A stretch of 64,000 bases of DNA from Polaribacter batillariae (GTDB lineage: Bacteria; Bacteroidota; Bacteroidia; Flavobacteriales; Flavobacteriaceae). A program made the translations under genes and the position numbers. This document shows positions 36,630 through 44,038 of this stretch, piece by piece. The stretch spans positions 62,001-126,000 of the forward strand of contig NZ_CP071795.1 in NCBI RefSeq assembly GCF_017498485.1, written 5' to 3'. Under the pieces are notes generated by a model. It was given only the letters and a program-made list of their open reading frames with translations. It did not search any database and was not told where the DNA came from. Every line of letters begins with the position of its first letter. Positions within the stretch are counted from its first letter, which is position 1.

Positions 36630-37242
36630 TTTTATCTTTTTTTAGAAACAAGTTTTGTTTTATTTTTTTTAATCTTTTAAATACATTTTCTTTAACCTCT
36701 TTTGGTTTTTCGGTATTTTTTAATTTTGGGTCGTACAACATTCCTGTACACAAACACATTTTTTGTTCTGTTCTTGTTAAAATATCGTAATTCTTACAAG
36801 TTTGGCAACCTTTCCAAAAAGATTGATCGTCTGTAAGTTCCGAAAAAGTAACGGGTTTGTAACCCAAATCGCTATTTAGTTTCATCACGGCTAAACCAGT
36901 AGTAATACTAAATATTTTAGAGTTCGGAAATTTTGCTCTCGAATGCTCAAAAACTACTTTTTTTATTTTTTTAGCCAAACCAATATTTCTAAAATCTGGA
37001 TGTACAATTAAACCAGAATTGGCAACGAATTTTCCATGTTCCCAAGCTTCTATATAACAGAAGCCTGCAAATTTGTCGCCCTCTAAAGCAATAACTGCAT
37101 TGCCATTTTCCATTTTGGTAATAATGTATTCTGGCTTACGTTTGGCAATTCCTGTTCCTCTAACTTGAGCAGCAAGTTCTATAGTTTCGCAGATAATTTC
37201 TGCGTAAATGCTATGAGATTTGTTTGCAATTACAATTTGCAT
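36619..37242 (-). CDS. GNAT acyltransferase, probable first enzyme of arginine synthesis (glutamate N-acyltransferase)
   Basis: The 207-residue protein has a GNAT fold with the acyl-CoA motif A as ANSGLIVHPDFRNIGLAKKI (near residues 75-94). It adds an unusual cysteine-rich C-terminal part (WKGCQTCKNYDI...MCLCTGMLYDP) and a lysine-rich tail. As first gene of the arg cluster, overlapping argG, it is the best candidate for acylating glutamate, a step for which no argA or argJ is present here. Whether it uses acetyl-CoA or succinyl-CoA is open. The cysteines could bind a metal. Confidence 0.75.
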   Translation of the reverse strand: MQIVIANKSHSIYAEIICETIELAAQVRGTGIAKRKPEYIITKMENGNAVIALEGDKFAGFCYIEAWEHGKFVANSGLIVHPDFRNIGLAKKIKKVVFEHSRAKFPNSKIFSITTGLAVMKLNSDLGYKPVTFSELTDDQSFWKGCQTCKNYDILTRTEQKMCLCTGMLYDPKLKNTEKPKEVKENVFKRLKKIKQNLFLKKDKNVK

Positions 37243-37261
37243 TGTATTGTTATTTTTGATA

Positions 37262-37277
37262 CTGAAAATAAATTCAG
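37262..37277. promoter_or_regulatory. Inverted repeat just before the GNAT-arg cluster, possible operator
   Basis: CTGAAAATAAATTCAG is an AT-centred inverted repeat (CTGAA/TTCAG) 20 nt before the GNAT start. Its form resembles an ArgR-type ARG box, but I cannot confirm the match. Confidence 0.3.
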
Positions 37278-37346
37278 CAGTAGGTTAAATGTATTTGTTT
37301 TGTTGCTTTGAAATGCAGAATTGGACTCACCTAATTCCATAATTTT

Positions 37347-37457
37347 TTACACACCCAAAGGGCGAGGTGAAAAAAAGCGGCGCACAATACTCCTCTTATT
37401 AGAAGTAATAATTGGGTTTTGTTTGCTGTTGATGTTTGTTGTGTGAGTGTAATACAT
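37347..37457 (-). CDS. Candidate arginine leader peptide 2 (36 residues)
   Basis: The frame reads MYYTHTTNINSK...NKRSIVRRFFSPRPLGV and stops 104 nt before the GNAT gene. Four Arg lie in the last 15 residues, encoded AGG, CGC, CGC and CGC. CGC looks uncommon in the surrounding AT-rich genes. Its position in the leader of the arg cluster fits a ribosome-stalling attenuator. The CCC-TTT-GGG hairpin at its end may also constrain the bases. No database support was available. Confidence 0.4.
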   Translation of the reverse strand: MYYTHTTNINSKQNPIITSNKRSIVRRFFSPRPLGV

Positions 37458-37477
37458 GATAAAAAATAAAAATTATA

Positions 37478-37542
37478 GGTTTCCTTTTTTTGCTAAATTT
37501 TAGAATTAGCGAATTTGATTGCGAAAGCGCAATCTGGGAACC
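37478..37542. ncRNA. Possible three-stem structured RNA, strand uncertain
   Basis: GGTTTCC (37478-37484) can close with GGAACC (37537-37542) with one bulge. This encloses a GCTAA/TTAGC hairpin (37492-37510) and a perfect 7-bp hairpin GATTGCG/CGCAATC (37517-37534). The layout resembles a small three-way junction. It could be part of the arg leader or a flavobacterial ncRNA family; the strand cannot be decided by eye. Confidence 0.35.
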
Positions 37543-37574
37543 GTAATATTTGTTTTATTTTTTGAAGTAAACAT
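37506..37574 (-). CDS. Candidate arginine leader peptide 1 (22 residues)
   Basis: The frame reads MFTSKNKTNITVPRLRFRNQIR. Four of the last nine residues are Arg (AGA, CGC, CGC, CGC). The Arg codons coincide with the GATTGCG/CGCAATC hairpin, which is what an attenuator would need but is also an alternative reason for the CGC triplets. It precedes leader candidate 2 by 48 nt. Confidence 0.35.
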   Translation of the reverse strand: MFTSKNKTNITVPRLRFRNQIR

Positions 37575-37894
37575 GGTGTAAAAGTATATTATTTTTTGTT
37601 TTAATGGTTATAAAAGAAGGTTTTTTATTAATTTTTATCAATCTGATAAAAAAAGAAGTTTATAATTATTGAATTTTTACAAAAAGTAACTTTTTGGTGA
37701 TTCATTTTATAGATGTAGTGGTTGGTTTAATGAAAGAAATCTACAAAAACAACTTCATTTTTATTAAAAACTACAATTCAGCATAAAAAAAATACAGTTG
37801 GGTACTTTTTCATTTAAAAAAGGGACATTGCATTGCATCTTTGCATCATCAAAAATAATAAATGCTAAATTTATTTTAGTTCTTAAAAACAAAT

Positions 37895-38314
37895 ATGATG
37901 AAATTTTTAATTCCGATTTTAGTCGCAACAATGTTATCAACTACGAATTTGTTAGTAGCTCAAAACACAAAAACAATTACTGTAACAGTTGTAAATGCAA
38001 CTTCAGATACTGGTAAAATAGGCTATGCATTATATACTAAAGACAATTTTATGGGAGAACCAATTCAGGGAAAAAGAGAAAAAATTGTAAACGGAAAAAG
38101 CACCGTTGTTTTCGAAAATGTTGTACCAGGAGTATATGCAGTAGTTTGCTACCATGATAAAAATAACAATAAAAAAATGGATTTTTCTGACAATGGAATG
38201 CCTTTAGAAGATTATGGAGCTTCTAATAATGTGATGGCTTTTGCACCTCCAAGTTTTAAAAATGCAAAATTTATGTTGAAAGACAAAGATTTAAAATTAG
38301 AAATTAAATTTTAG
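37895..38314 (+). CDS. DUF2141 secreted protein
   Basis: The 139-residue protein has a signal peptide (MMKFLIPILVATMLSTTNLLVAQ) and a beta-rich domain with VVCYHDKNNNKKMDFSDNGMPLEDYGASNN, the typical DUF2141 pattern. DUF2141 proteins are of unknown function, and in marine bacteria they often sit near pigment or sensory genes. Here it precedes the LytS-type kinase by 43 nt and may be part of that operon. Confidence 0.85.
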   Translation: MMKFLIPILVATMLSTTNLLVAQNTKTITVTVVNATSDTGKIGYALYTKDNFMGEPIQGKREKIVNGKSTVVFENVVPGVYAVVCYHDKNNNKKMDFSDNGMPLEDYGASNNVMAFAPPSFKNAKFMLKDKDLKLEIKF

Positions 38315-38357
38315 TAAATTACGCTAAAATAGCATAAGAACTTATTCGATATAAAAT

Positions 38358-39716
38358 ATGCAAGACCAAGAAGTTTACACCATAAGAAGCATTAAAAAAG
38401 GAGCCATACTTTGTTTAAAAATAACCATAATTTTTGGAATCTTGTTTGGTGTAATTTTTGGGCAAAGATCTATAGAAGGTATTGCTTGGTCTTTTGTAAT
38501 CTCTGGAATGTATTCTTTTGGTATTGGTTTTGGAAATGGGTTTATTAACAATTATTTATCCTCTAAATGGAGCTGGATTACCCAAACCAACCAACGTGTT
38601 TGGGCAGGCATAATTGCCACCCTTTTATATACGGTTCCTGTTGTTTTATTAATTGATTATGTGGTTTTTATCATTATAAATAATAACGATGCTGCGAACT
38701 TTTTTAAAGGTCAGTTTTTGTGGGTGCACTTATTTTACATTATTCTTTCTTTAGGAATTTCTACATTTTTACATGCAAGAGGATTTATGCAGAACTGGAA
38801 AGCTGCAATGACAAAAGAAACCACCAAGCAAGAAATTGTTGCAAAAACAGAAACTGCGAAGTTCGAATCTTTAAAAAATCAATTAGATCCGCATTTTTTA
38901 TTTAATAGTTTAAATGTTTTAACGAGTTTAATTAGCGAAAACCCGCATCAAGCTGAAAAATTTACTACAAAACTTTCTAAAGTTTACAGGTATGTTTTGG
39001 AGCAAAGAAATAAAGATTTAGTGTCTATTGAAGAAGAATTAAAGTTTGCAAAAACATATATGGAATTGTTAGGAATGCGTTTTGAAGATGCTGTAAAATT
39101 TAACATACCAGATAAAATTAACAATAACGAGCTAAAAATAGTGCCATTATCATTACAACTTTTATTAGAAAATGCAGTAAAACACAATGTGGTTTCTACC
39201 TCTAAACCATTAACCGTTACTATTTATCAAGAAGGTAATTATTTAATTATAGAAAACAACATTAATGCGAAAGAAGCCATAGGAAAAAGTACCAAAGTAG
39301 GATTGCAAAATATTGCAGATCGTTATGGGTTGATTACACAAAAAAGTGTAAAAATAGAAAACAATAGTAAAACATTTAAGGTAAGTTTACCTCTCTTAAT
39401 TAAAATAAACAATACCATGTATCCAGATAATTTAGAAAACAGTAAATATGTTAGAGCAGTAGAAAGAGTCGAAAAGTTGAAAGAATTTTATCAAAATTTA
39501 GCCTCTTTTTGTTTGGTAATTCCTTTTTTAATTTTCATTAATTTAAAGTTTTCTGCAGGCTTTCATTGGTTTTGGTTTCCGATTTTTGGATGGGGAATAG
39601 GGTTGATATTTCATTTTTTAGATGTAAATAATTACACTGTTTTCTTAGGGAAAAACTGGGAAGAAAAAAAGATTAAAGAAATGATGAAAAAAAATAACAA
39701 CAGTAAATACAATTAA
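38358..39716 (+). CDS. LytS-type sensor histidine kinase fused to a 2TM domain
   Basis: The 452-residue protein has four predicted N-terminal membrane helices (residues 15-145) and a His_kinase domain with the phospho-acceptor motif LKNQLDPHFLFNSLNVL (near residues 175-190). A HATPase domain (LLLENAVKHNVVS, STKVGLQNIADRYG) follows, and then a 2TM domain (about 355-445: VEKLKEFYQNLASFCLVIP...FHWFWFPIFGWGIGLIFH...GKNWEEKKIKEMM). The fused C-terminal membrane domain matches the three free 2TM proteins that follow. It probably phosphorylates the LytTR regulator at 40767. Confidence 0.93.
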   Translation: MQDQEVYTIRSIKKGAILCLKITIIFGILFGVIFGQRSIEGIAWSFVISGMYSFGIGFGNGFINNYLSSKWSWITQTNQRVWAGIIATLLYTVPVVLLIDYVVFIIINNNDAANFFKGQFLWVHLFYIILSLGISTFLHARGFMQNWKAAMTKETTKQEIVAKTETAKFESLKNQLDPHFLFNSLNVLTSLISENPHQAEKFTTKLSKVYRYVLEQRNKDLVSIEEELKFAKTYMELLGMRFEDAVKFNIPDKINNNELKIVPLSLQLLLENAVKHNVVSTSKPLTVTIYQEGNYLIIENNINAKEAIGKSTKVGLQNIADRYGLITQKSVKIENNSKTFKVSLPLLIKINNTMYPDNLENSKYVRAVERVEKLKEFYQNLASFCLVIPFLIFINLKFSAGFHWFWFPIFGWGIGLIFHFLDVNNYTVFLGKNWEEKKIKEMMKKNNNSKYN

Positions 39717-39717
39717 A

Positions 39718-40008
39718 ATGAAGCCAAATTTTTGGGAAGAACAACAATATATAAAAGCAAAAAAAAGAGTAAAAGACATCAAGGCTTTTTACACACACCT
39801 TGCCGTTTATTGTGTGATTATTCCAACAATTATTTTTGTAAATTTAACATTCGAACCGCATTTTCATTGGTTTTGGTTCTCTTTAATAGGCTGGGGTTTA
39901 GGGCTTTTTTGCCACTGGTTTAATGTTTTTGGAATTAGATTTTTAGGTTTAGAAAAAAACTGGGAAGAGCGAAAAATTAAAGAATTTATGAATGAAAAAA
40001 ATGACTAA
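39718..40008 (+). CDS. 2TM-domain membrane protein (copy 1)
   Basis: This 96-residue protein is almost entirely one 2TM domain: a basic helix (YIKAKKRVKDIKAFYTHLAVYC), two membrane spans separated by FEPHFHWFWFSLIGWGLG, and the tail LGLEKNWEERKIKEFM. It starts 1 nt after the kinase stop codon and overlaps the next 2TM gene by 17 nt. The function of the domain is unknown; here it clearly belongs to a two-component system. Confidence 0.9.
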   Translation: MKPNFWEEQQYIKAKKRVKDIKAFYTHLAVYCVIIPTIIFVNLTFEPHFHWFWFSLIGWGLGLFCHWFNVFGIRFLGLEKNWEERKIKEFMNEKND

Positions 40009-40306
40009 AATGGAACATAATTATATAGAAGAACAAGAATACATCAAAGCCAAAAAAAAGGTAAAAGAAATAAAAGGTTTCTATATGCATTTGGTTGTAA
40101 TGGTATTTGCATTACCCATAATTATTACGGCGAACTTATTATTTGTACCACATTTCTATTTTTTTTGGCTGGCAGCATTCGGAATGTTGTTTTCGGTAGC
40201 TATCCATTGGTTGCAAGTGTTTGGATTTTCTAAGTTAGGTTTAGGAAACGACTGGGAAGAAAATAAAATTAAACAAATAATGAAAGAAAATGGAAAGAAT
40301 AGATAA
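39992..40306 (+). CDS. 2TM-domain membrane protein (copy 2)
   Basis: The 104-residue paralogue has the same layout (EYIKAKKKVKEIKGFYMHLVVMVFALPIIITANLLF, then FFWLAAFGMLFSVAIHWLQVFGF and GNDWEENKIKQIMKEN). Its 5' end overlaps copy 1 by 17 nt and its 3' end overlaps copy 3 by 17 nt. This points to tight translational coupling and tandem duplication. Confidence 0.9.
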   Translation: MKKMTKMEHNYIEEQEYIKAKKKVKEIKGFYMHLVVMVFALPIIITANLLFVPHFYFFWLAAFGMLFSVAIHWLQVFGFSKLGLGNDWEENKIKQIMKENGKNR

Positions 40307-40634
40307 TCTTAAAAGTAATTTTACAGAAGAACATAAATACTTGTTGGCAAAGAAAAGAGTAGAAAAAATAAAAGGATTTTATGTCCATTTAGCCGTTTAC
40401 ATTATTGTAAATATATTTATCAGCGCTATTATTATTTACGGATTGGCAAGCGATAGTAATGGAGAATACGGTTTTAAAGGAGCAATTACTCATTTTGGAA
40501 CCTATTCTACTTGGTTATTTTGGGGAATAGGACTGTTTTTTCATTGGCTGGGCGTTTTTGGTACCAATTTATTTTTCGGAAAAGATTGGGAGAAAAAGAA
40601 GATTGAAAAATATATGAATGATCATCAATTTTAA
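40290..40634 (+). CDS. 2TM-domain membrane protein (copy 3)
   Basis: The 114-residue paralogue (KYLLAKKRVEKIKGFYVHLAVYIIVN ... STWLFWGIGLFFHWLGVFGTNLFFGKDWEKKKIEKYM) differs from the other copies by a longer, polar loop between the two membrane spans (ASDSNGEYGFKGAITHFG). It is the last 2TM gene before a short minisatellite and the LytTR regulator. Confidence 0.9.
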   Translation: MERIDNLKSNFTEEHKYLLAKKRVEKIKGFYVHLAVYIIVNIFISAIIIYGLASDSNGEYGFKGAITHFGTYSTWLFWGIGLFFHWLGVFGTNLFFGKDWEKKKIEKYMNDHQF

Positions 40635-40650
40635 TTATTAACAGTATTGG

Positions 40651-40706
40651 GTAGAGAGTATTAAGTAGAGAGTATTAAGTAGAGAGTATTAAGTAGAGAG
40701 AGAGTA
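40651..40706. repeat. 14-bp minisatellite before the LytTR regulator
   Basis: GTAGAGAGTATTAA is repeated in tandem from 40651, 40665 and 40679, then partly from 40693. It lies between the last 2TM gene and the regulator. Confidence 0.9.
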
Positions 40707-40766
40707 TAAAGTTCTAGAGTTAATTTTAAATAAACATCCATAAAACCATTAACCAAAACCAAACTA

Positions 40767-41522
40767 ATGAATGTACTAATTATCGAAGACGAAAAACCAG
40801 CTGCAAGAAGACTCAACAGAATGTTAGTCGCTTTAGGTATTAAAGTACAGCAAATGTTGCATTCTGTGGAAGAGTCTTTAAATTGGCTGCAAAATAACGA
40901 GCATCCAGATTTAATTTTTTTAGACATTCAATTATCAGACGGATTGTCGTTTGAAATTTTTGAAGAAATCGAAGTAAAATCGGCCATCATTTTTACCACT
41001 GCTTACGACGAATATGCACTAAAAGCCTTCAAACTAAATAGCATCGATTATTTGCTAAAACCATTAGACGAAGACGAATTAAAAATTGCCGTAGATAAAT
41101 TTAAATCAAACAGACCCACAAAAACCGAGGTTCAAGTAAATTTAGATGACATTCGAAAACTATTGATAAATCCGGTTGATAGAAAATTTAAAAAACGAAT
41201 TTCCATTAAGGTTGGGCAACATATAAAAATTATTAGTATCGATCAAGTTGATTGTTTTTACAGCGAAAACAAAGCAACTTATATTTATACTTCAGAAAAC
41301 AGAAGCTATTTGTTAGACCACTCTTTAGAACATTGGCAAGAACAATTAGATCCAGAGCAATTCTTTAGAGTTAACCGAACATTTATCGTTCATATAAATG
41401 CTATAAAAGACATTATTGCCTATTCAAACTCACGCCTAAAATTAATTTTAAATTCTTACAACAAAAACGAAATTATTGTAAGTAGAGAACGTGTAAAAGA
41501 TTTTAAAAATTGGATAGACTAA
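40767..41522 (+). CDS. LytTR-family response regulator
   Basis: The 251-residue protein has a receiver domain with the acidic pocket IEDE and phospho-acceptor Asp53 (FLDIQLSDG), Thr and Lys of the TTAYDEYAL...DYLLKPL region, and a C-terminal LytTR DNA-binding domain (VGQHIKIISIDQVDCFYSENKATYIYT ... EQFFRVNRTFIVHINAI). It is the obvious partner of the LytS-type kinase in the same operon. Confidence 0.95.
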   Translation: MNVLIIEDEKPAARRLNRMLVALGIKVQQMLHSVEESLNWLQNNEHPDLIFLDIQLSDGLSFEIFEEIEVKSAIIFTTAYDEYALKAFKLNSIDYLLKPLDEDELKIAVDKFKSNRPTKTEVQVNLDDIRKLLINPVDRKFKKRISIKVGQHIKIISIDQVDCFYSENKATYIYTSENRSYLLDHSLEHWQEQLDPEQFFRVNRTFIVHINAIKDIIAYSNSRLKLILNSYNKNEIIVSRERVKDFKNWID

Positions 41523-41941
41523 CTATTAGTTTTAAAGTTAAAAAGGAAAAGCGTCTGTTACTTCGAGTGTTTTTCTGAAGGATGAAGAAAAAAGTATCGA
41601 GAAGTCTTTTGCAACACAACTCACTTACACATAACTACAACATTTTCCATTTCTCCAACTCTCCAACGTAAAATAATTGAACCTCCAGCATCTATTGAGC
41701 ATTCAAACTCACGCCTAAAATTAATTTTAATTCTTACTACAAAAACGGAATTATTATAAGCAATGTAGGTGTAAAAGATTTTAAAAATTAGATAAACCAA
41801 CTTTTTAAGTTTAGAAAACCTATATGAGTTAAGAATAATTTGAATTGAAAACATTAACTTAAACGATTACCTCTATTTTTGATTAAAAGCCTAAAAATCA
41901 TGGCTTTTCATTTATTAAATCAATAAAAATTCAAATAAAAC
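41523..41941. other. Spacer after the LytTR gene containing a duplicated regulator fragment
   Basis: The 419-base spacer contains part of a GTCATTTCGA-type repeat (about 41555-41610, TTCGAGTGTTTTTCTGAAGG and TATCGAGAAGT) and a degenerate copy of the LytTR 3' end (41701-41799). Nothing else is evident. Confidence 0.65.
41701..41799 (+). pseudogene. Decayed duplicate of the 3' end of the LytTR regulator gene
   Basis: The stretch matches 41422-41524 closely (TTCAAACTCACGCC at both starts, GTGTAAAAGATTTTAAAAATT at both ends) with small deletions that break the frame and TGG changed to TAG near the end. It is a remnant of a tandem duplication of the gene. Confidence 0.8.
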
Positions 41942-42304
41942 ATGTCAGATAAAATACAATATAGTGCAAAAAAAATAACAAATTTTAAAAAAATTATCAA
42001 ACAAGAATTAAAAGCAACAGAAGAAGAACTCTCTAAGTTTGAAGCAAATTTAAAAGAACAAAAACAACGTTTGGCAAATGCCAATGTAGATTTTAATCAA
42101 ACCAGTAAACACTCGCAACAACAAGCAAAAAACAAACAACTTAAAAATCGTTTAAAAGAAAAATCGAGAGAACTAAAATCTGCTTTACAACGAATTGAAA
42201 ATAAAGTTTATGGAGTTTGTGAGAAAACAGGACAATTAATTAGAGAAGAAAGGTTGTTAGCAAAACCTACTGCACGTTTTGATATTTTACCAAAAGAAGA
42301 TTAA
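41942..42304 (+). CDS. DksA/TraR-like protein lacking the zinc-finger cysteines
   Basis: The 120-residue protein has a long lysine/glutamate-rich coiled coil (residues 10-90). A C-terminal segment VYGVCEKTGQLIREERLLAKPTARFD follows and aligns with the DksA zinc-finger block. Only Cys93 remains. The second Cys of the first pair is Thr96 and the C-terminal pair is missing, so zinc cannot be held in the usual way. Family members bind the RNA polymerase secondary channel. Whether this one does is open. Confidence 0.75.
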   Translation: MSDKIQYSAKKITNFKKIIKQELKATEEELSKFEANLKEQKQRLANANVDFNQTSKHSQQQAKNKQLKNRLKEKSRELKSALQRIENKVYGVCEKTGQLIREERLLAKPTARFDILPKED

Positions 42305-42433
42305 ATTTATCTTCGAATAAATTTAAACAAACCAATAAAATAATTTCCTAACAATTAAACTTTACTTATTTTTATGCTTTGTAATCTGATTTTTATTTCA
42401 GATATTTTGTAAAATATTTCTAAAAATATTTAA

Positions 42434-43993
42434 ATGAGTAAAAAAGAAGAATTCTTCGAATACATAAACAAAGGTTACCAAACCAAAGGCGATTTTATTA
42501 CTCTAGGCGCAGCAATGTTGGGCGAAGAAACCATTACAGATGCGTTGGTTAAAATTCCTTTAAAAACCTTAAACAGGCATGGCTTAATTGCTGGTGCAAC
42601 AGGTACAGGAAAAACAAAAACATTACAAGTTTTAGCCGAAAATTTATCTGAAAAAGGCATTCCTGTATTGTTAATGGACATTAAAGGAGATTTGTCTGGT
42701 TTGGCACAACCAAGTCCTGGACACCCAAAAATAGACGAACGCCATGCAAAAATTGGTTTTCCTTTTAAAGCTAAAAAGTTTCCTATAGAAATTTTAACAA
42801 TTTCGGAACAAGAAGGAACAAAAATGCGAGCAACAGTATCTGAATTTGGGCCAGTTTTATTATCAAGAATTTTAGACTTAACAGAAACTCAAAGTGGTAT
42901 TGTTGCCATTATTTTTAAATATTGCGACGATCATAAACTGCCGTTATTAGACATCAAAGACTTTAAAAAAGTTTTGCATTATGTTACCAACGAAGGTAAA
43001 GAAGAAATTCAAGCAGAATATGGGCGAATTTCCTCCTCATCTACAGGCGCAATTTTACGTAAAATTATAGAAATCGAACAACAAGGAGGCGATTTATTCT
43101 TTGGAGAAAAATCTTTCGAAGTAGAAGATTTAACAAGAGTAGATGAAAACGGAAGAGGAATAATTTCTGTATTGCGTTTAACAGATATACAAGACAAACC
43201 CAAATTGTTTTCGACCTTTATGTTGCAATTGTTGGCAGAGGTTTACGAAACTTTTCCAGAACAAGGAGATTCTGGCAGACCCGAGTTAATTATTTTTATA
43301 GACGAAGCACATTTGGTTTTCGAAGAAGCCTCTAAAGCTTTGCTAAATCAAATAGAAAGTATCGTAAAACTAATCCGTTCTAAAGGCATTGGATTGTATT
43401 TCGTAACCCAAAACCCAAAAGATGTTCCAGAAGATATTTTGGCACAATTAGGGTTAAAAATACAACATGCACTAAGAGCTTTTACAGCAAAAGACAGAAA
43501 AGCAATTAAATTAGCTGCAGAAAATTACCCAAGTTCTACTTATTACGATACCAAAGAAGTATTAACTAAATTAGGTATTGGAGAAGCATTCGTTTCCGTT
43601 TTAAATGAAAAAGGAATTCCGACACCTTTGGCAAGAACCATGTTGCGTGCACCAATGAGCAGAATGGATATTTTAACAGACAAAGAATTAAAGCAAGTAA
43701 TCGATAATTCTCGACTCATTTATAAATACAACCAAGATTTAGACAGAGAAAGTGCTTACGAAATGCTAAACACGAAGATAGAAAACATTAATTTAGCAGA
43801 AGAAAAAGCCATTAAAAAGGCCGCAGAAGAAAAAGAAAGAGAAAAAAGAGAAGCAGAAAGAAAAAAAGAAGAAAAAGCGAGCAAAAGAACTTATTCTCGA
43901 AGAAGTACAAGACAAAACCCAATAGTAAAAGTACTAACAAGCGCTACTTTTATTAGAGCCGCATTTGGCATATTAAAAAAAGTATTAAAATAA
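42434..43993 (+). CDS. HerA-like ATPase (DUF853 family)
   Basis: The 519-residue protein has Walker A GATGTGKT at residues 54-61, Walker B LIIFIDEAHLVFEE near 280-292 and the FVTQNPKDVPEDIL sensor region, as in the HerA/FtsK-like DUF853 ATPases. The C-terminal 80 residues form a highly charged coiled coil (KKAAEEKEREKREAERKKEEK) and a basic tail. Members are thought to be DNA translocases or helicases of uncertain role. No nuclease partner (NurA) is adjacent. Confidence 0.9.
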   Translation: MSKKEEFFEYINKGYQTKGDFITLGAAMLGEETITDALVKIPLKTLNRHGLIAGATGTGKTKTLQVLAENLSEKGIPVLLMDIKGDLSGLAQPSPGHPKIDERHAKIGFPFKAKKFPIEILTISEQEGTKMRATVSEFGPVLLSRILDLTETQSGIVAIIFKYCDDHKLPLLDIKDFKKVLHYVTNEGKEEIQAEYGRISSSSTGAILRKIIEIEQQGGDLFFGEKSFEVEDLTRVDENGRGIISVLRLTDIQDKPKLFSTFMLQLLAEVYETFPEQGDSGRPELIIFIDEAHLVFEEASKALLNQIESIVKLIRSKGIGLYFVTQNPKDVPEDILAQLGLKIQHALRAFTAKDRKAIKLAAENYPSSTYYDTKEVLTKLGIGEAFVSVLNEKGIPTPLARTMLRAPMSRMDILTDKELKQVIDNSRLIYKYNQDLDRESAYEMLNTKIENINLAEEKAIKKAAEEKEREKREAERKKEEKASKRTYSRRSTRQNPIVKVLTSATFIRAAFGILKKVLK

Positions 43994-44038
43994 CAAAACC
44001 AAAAAAATAACGTTATATAAACGTAAAAAATATTCAGC

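Larger units (their letters stand above)
37243..37894. other. Long divergent leader region between the arg cluster and the DUF2141 gene
   Basis: The 652-base region holds two short arginine-rich ORFs on the minus strand, a possible three-stem RNA (37478-37542) and an 8-bp inverted repeat TTTTATCA/TGATAAAA at 37633-37651. The right half is plain AT-rich sequence that probably contains the plus-strand promoter; CATCTTTG at 37836-37843 is one mismatch from consensus. Confidence 0.6.

Noticed and set aside
37243..37346. Third short minus-strand ORF (MELGESNSAFQ...) overlapping the GNAT start
   Set aside because: It is not arginine-rich. It could be translationally coupled to the GNAT gene, but I have no evidence beyond an open frame of about 36 codons.
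37798..38016. Plus-strand ORF of 72 residues overlapping the DUF2141 gene
   Set aside because: It overlaps the start of a gene with a clear signal peptide in another frame and has no recognisable feature.
41621..41854. Minus-strand ORF of 77 residues after the LytTR gene
   Set aside because: It runs antisense through the decayed duplicate of the regulator's 3' end and AT-rich spacer. There is no family match or promoter.
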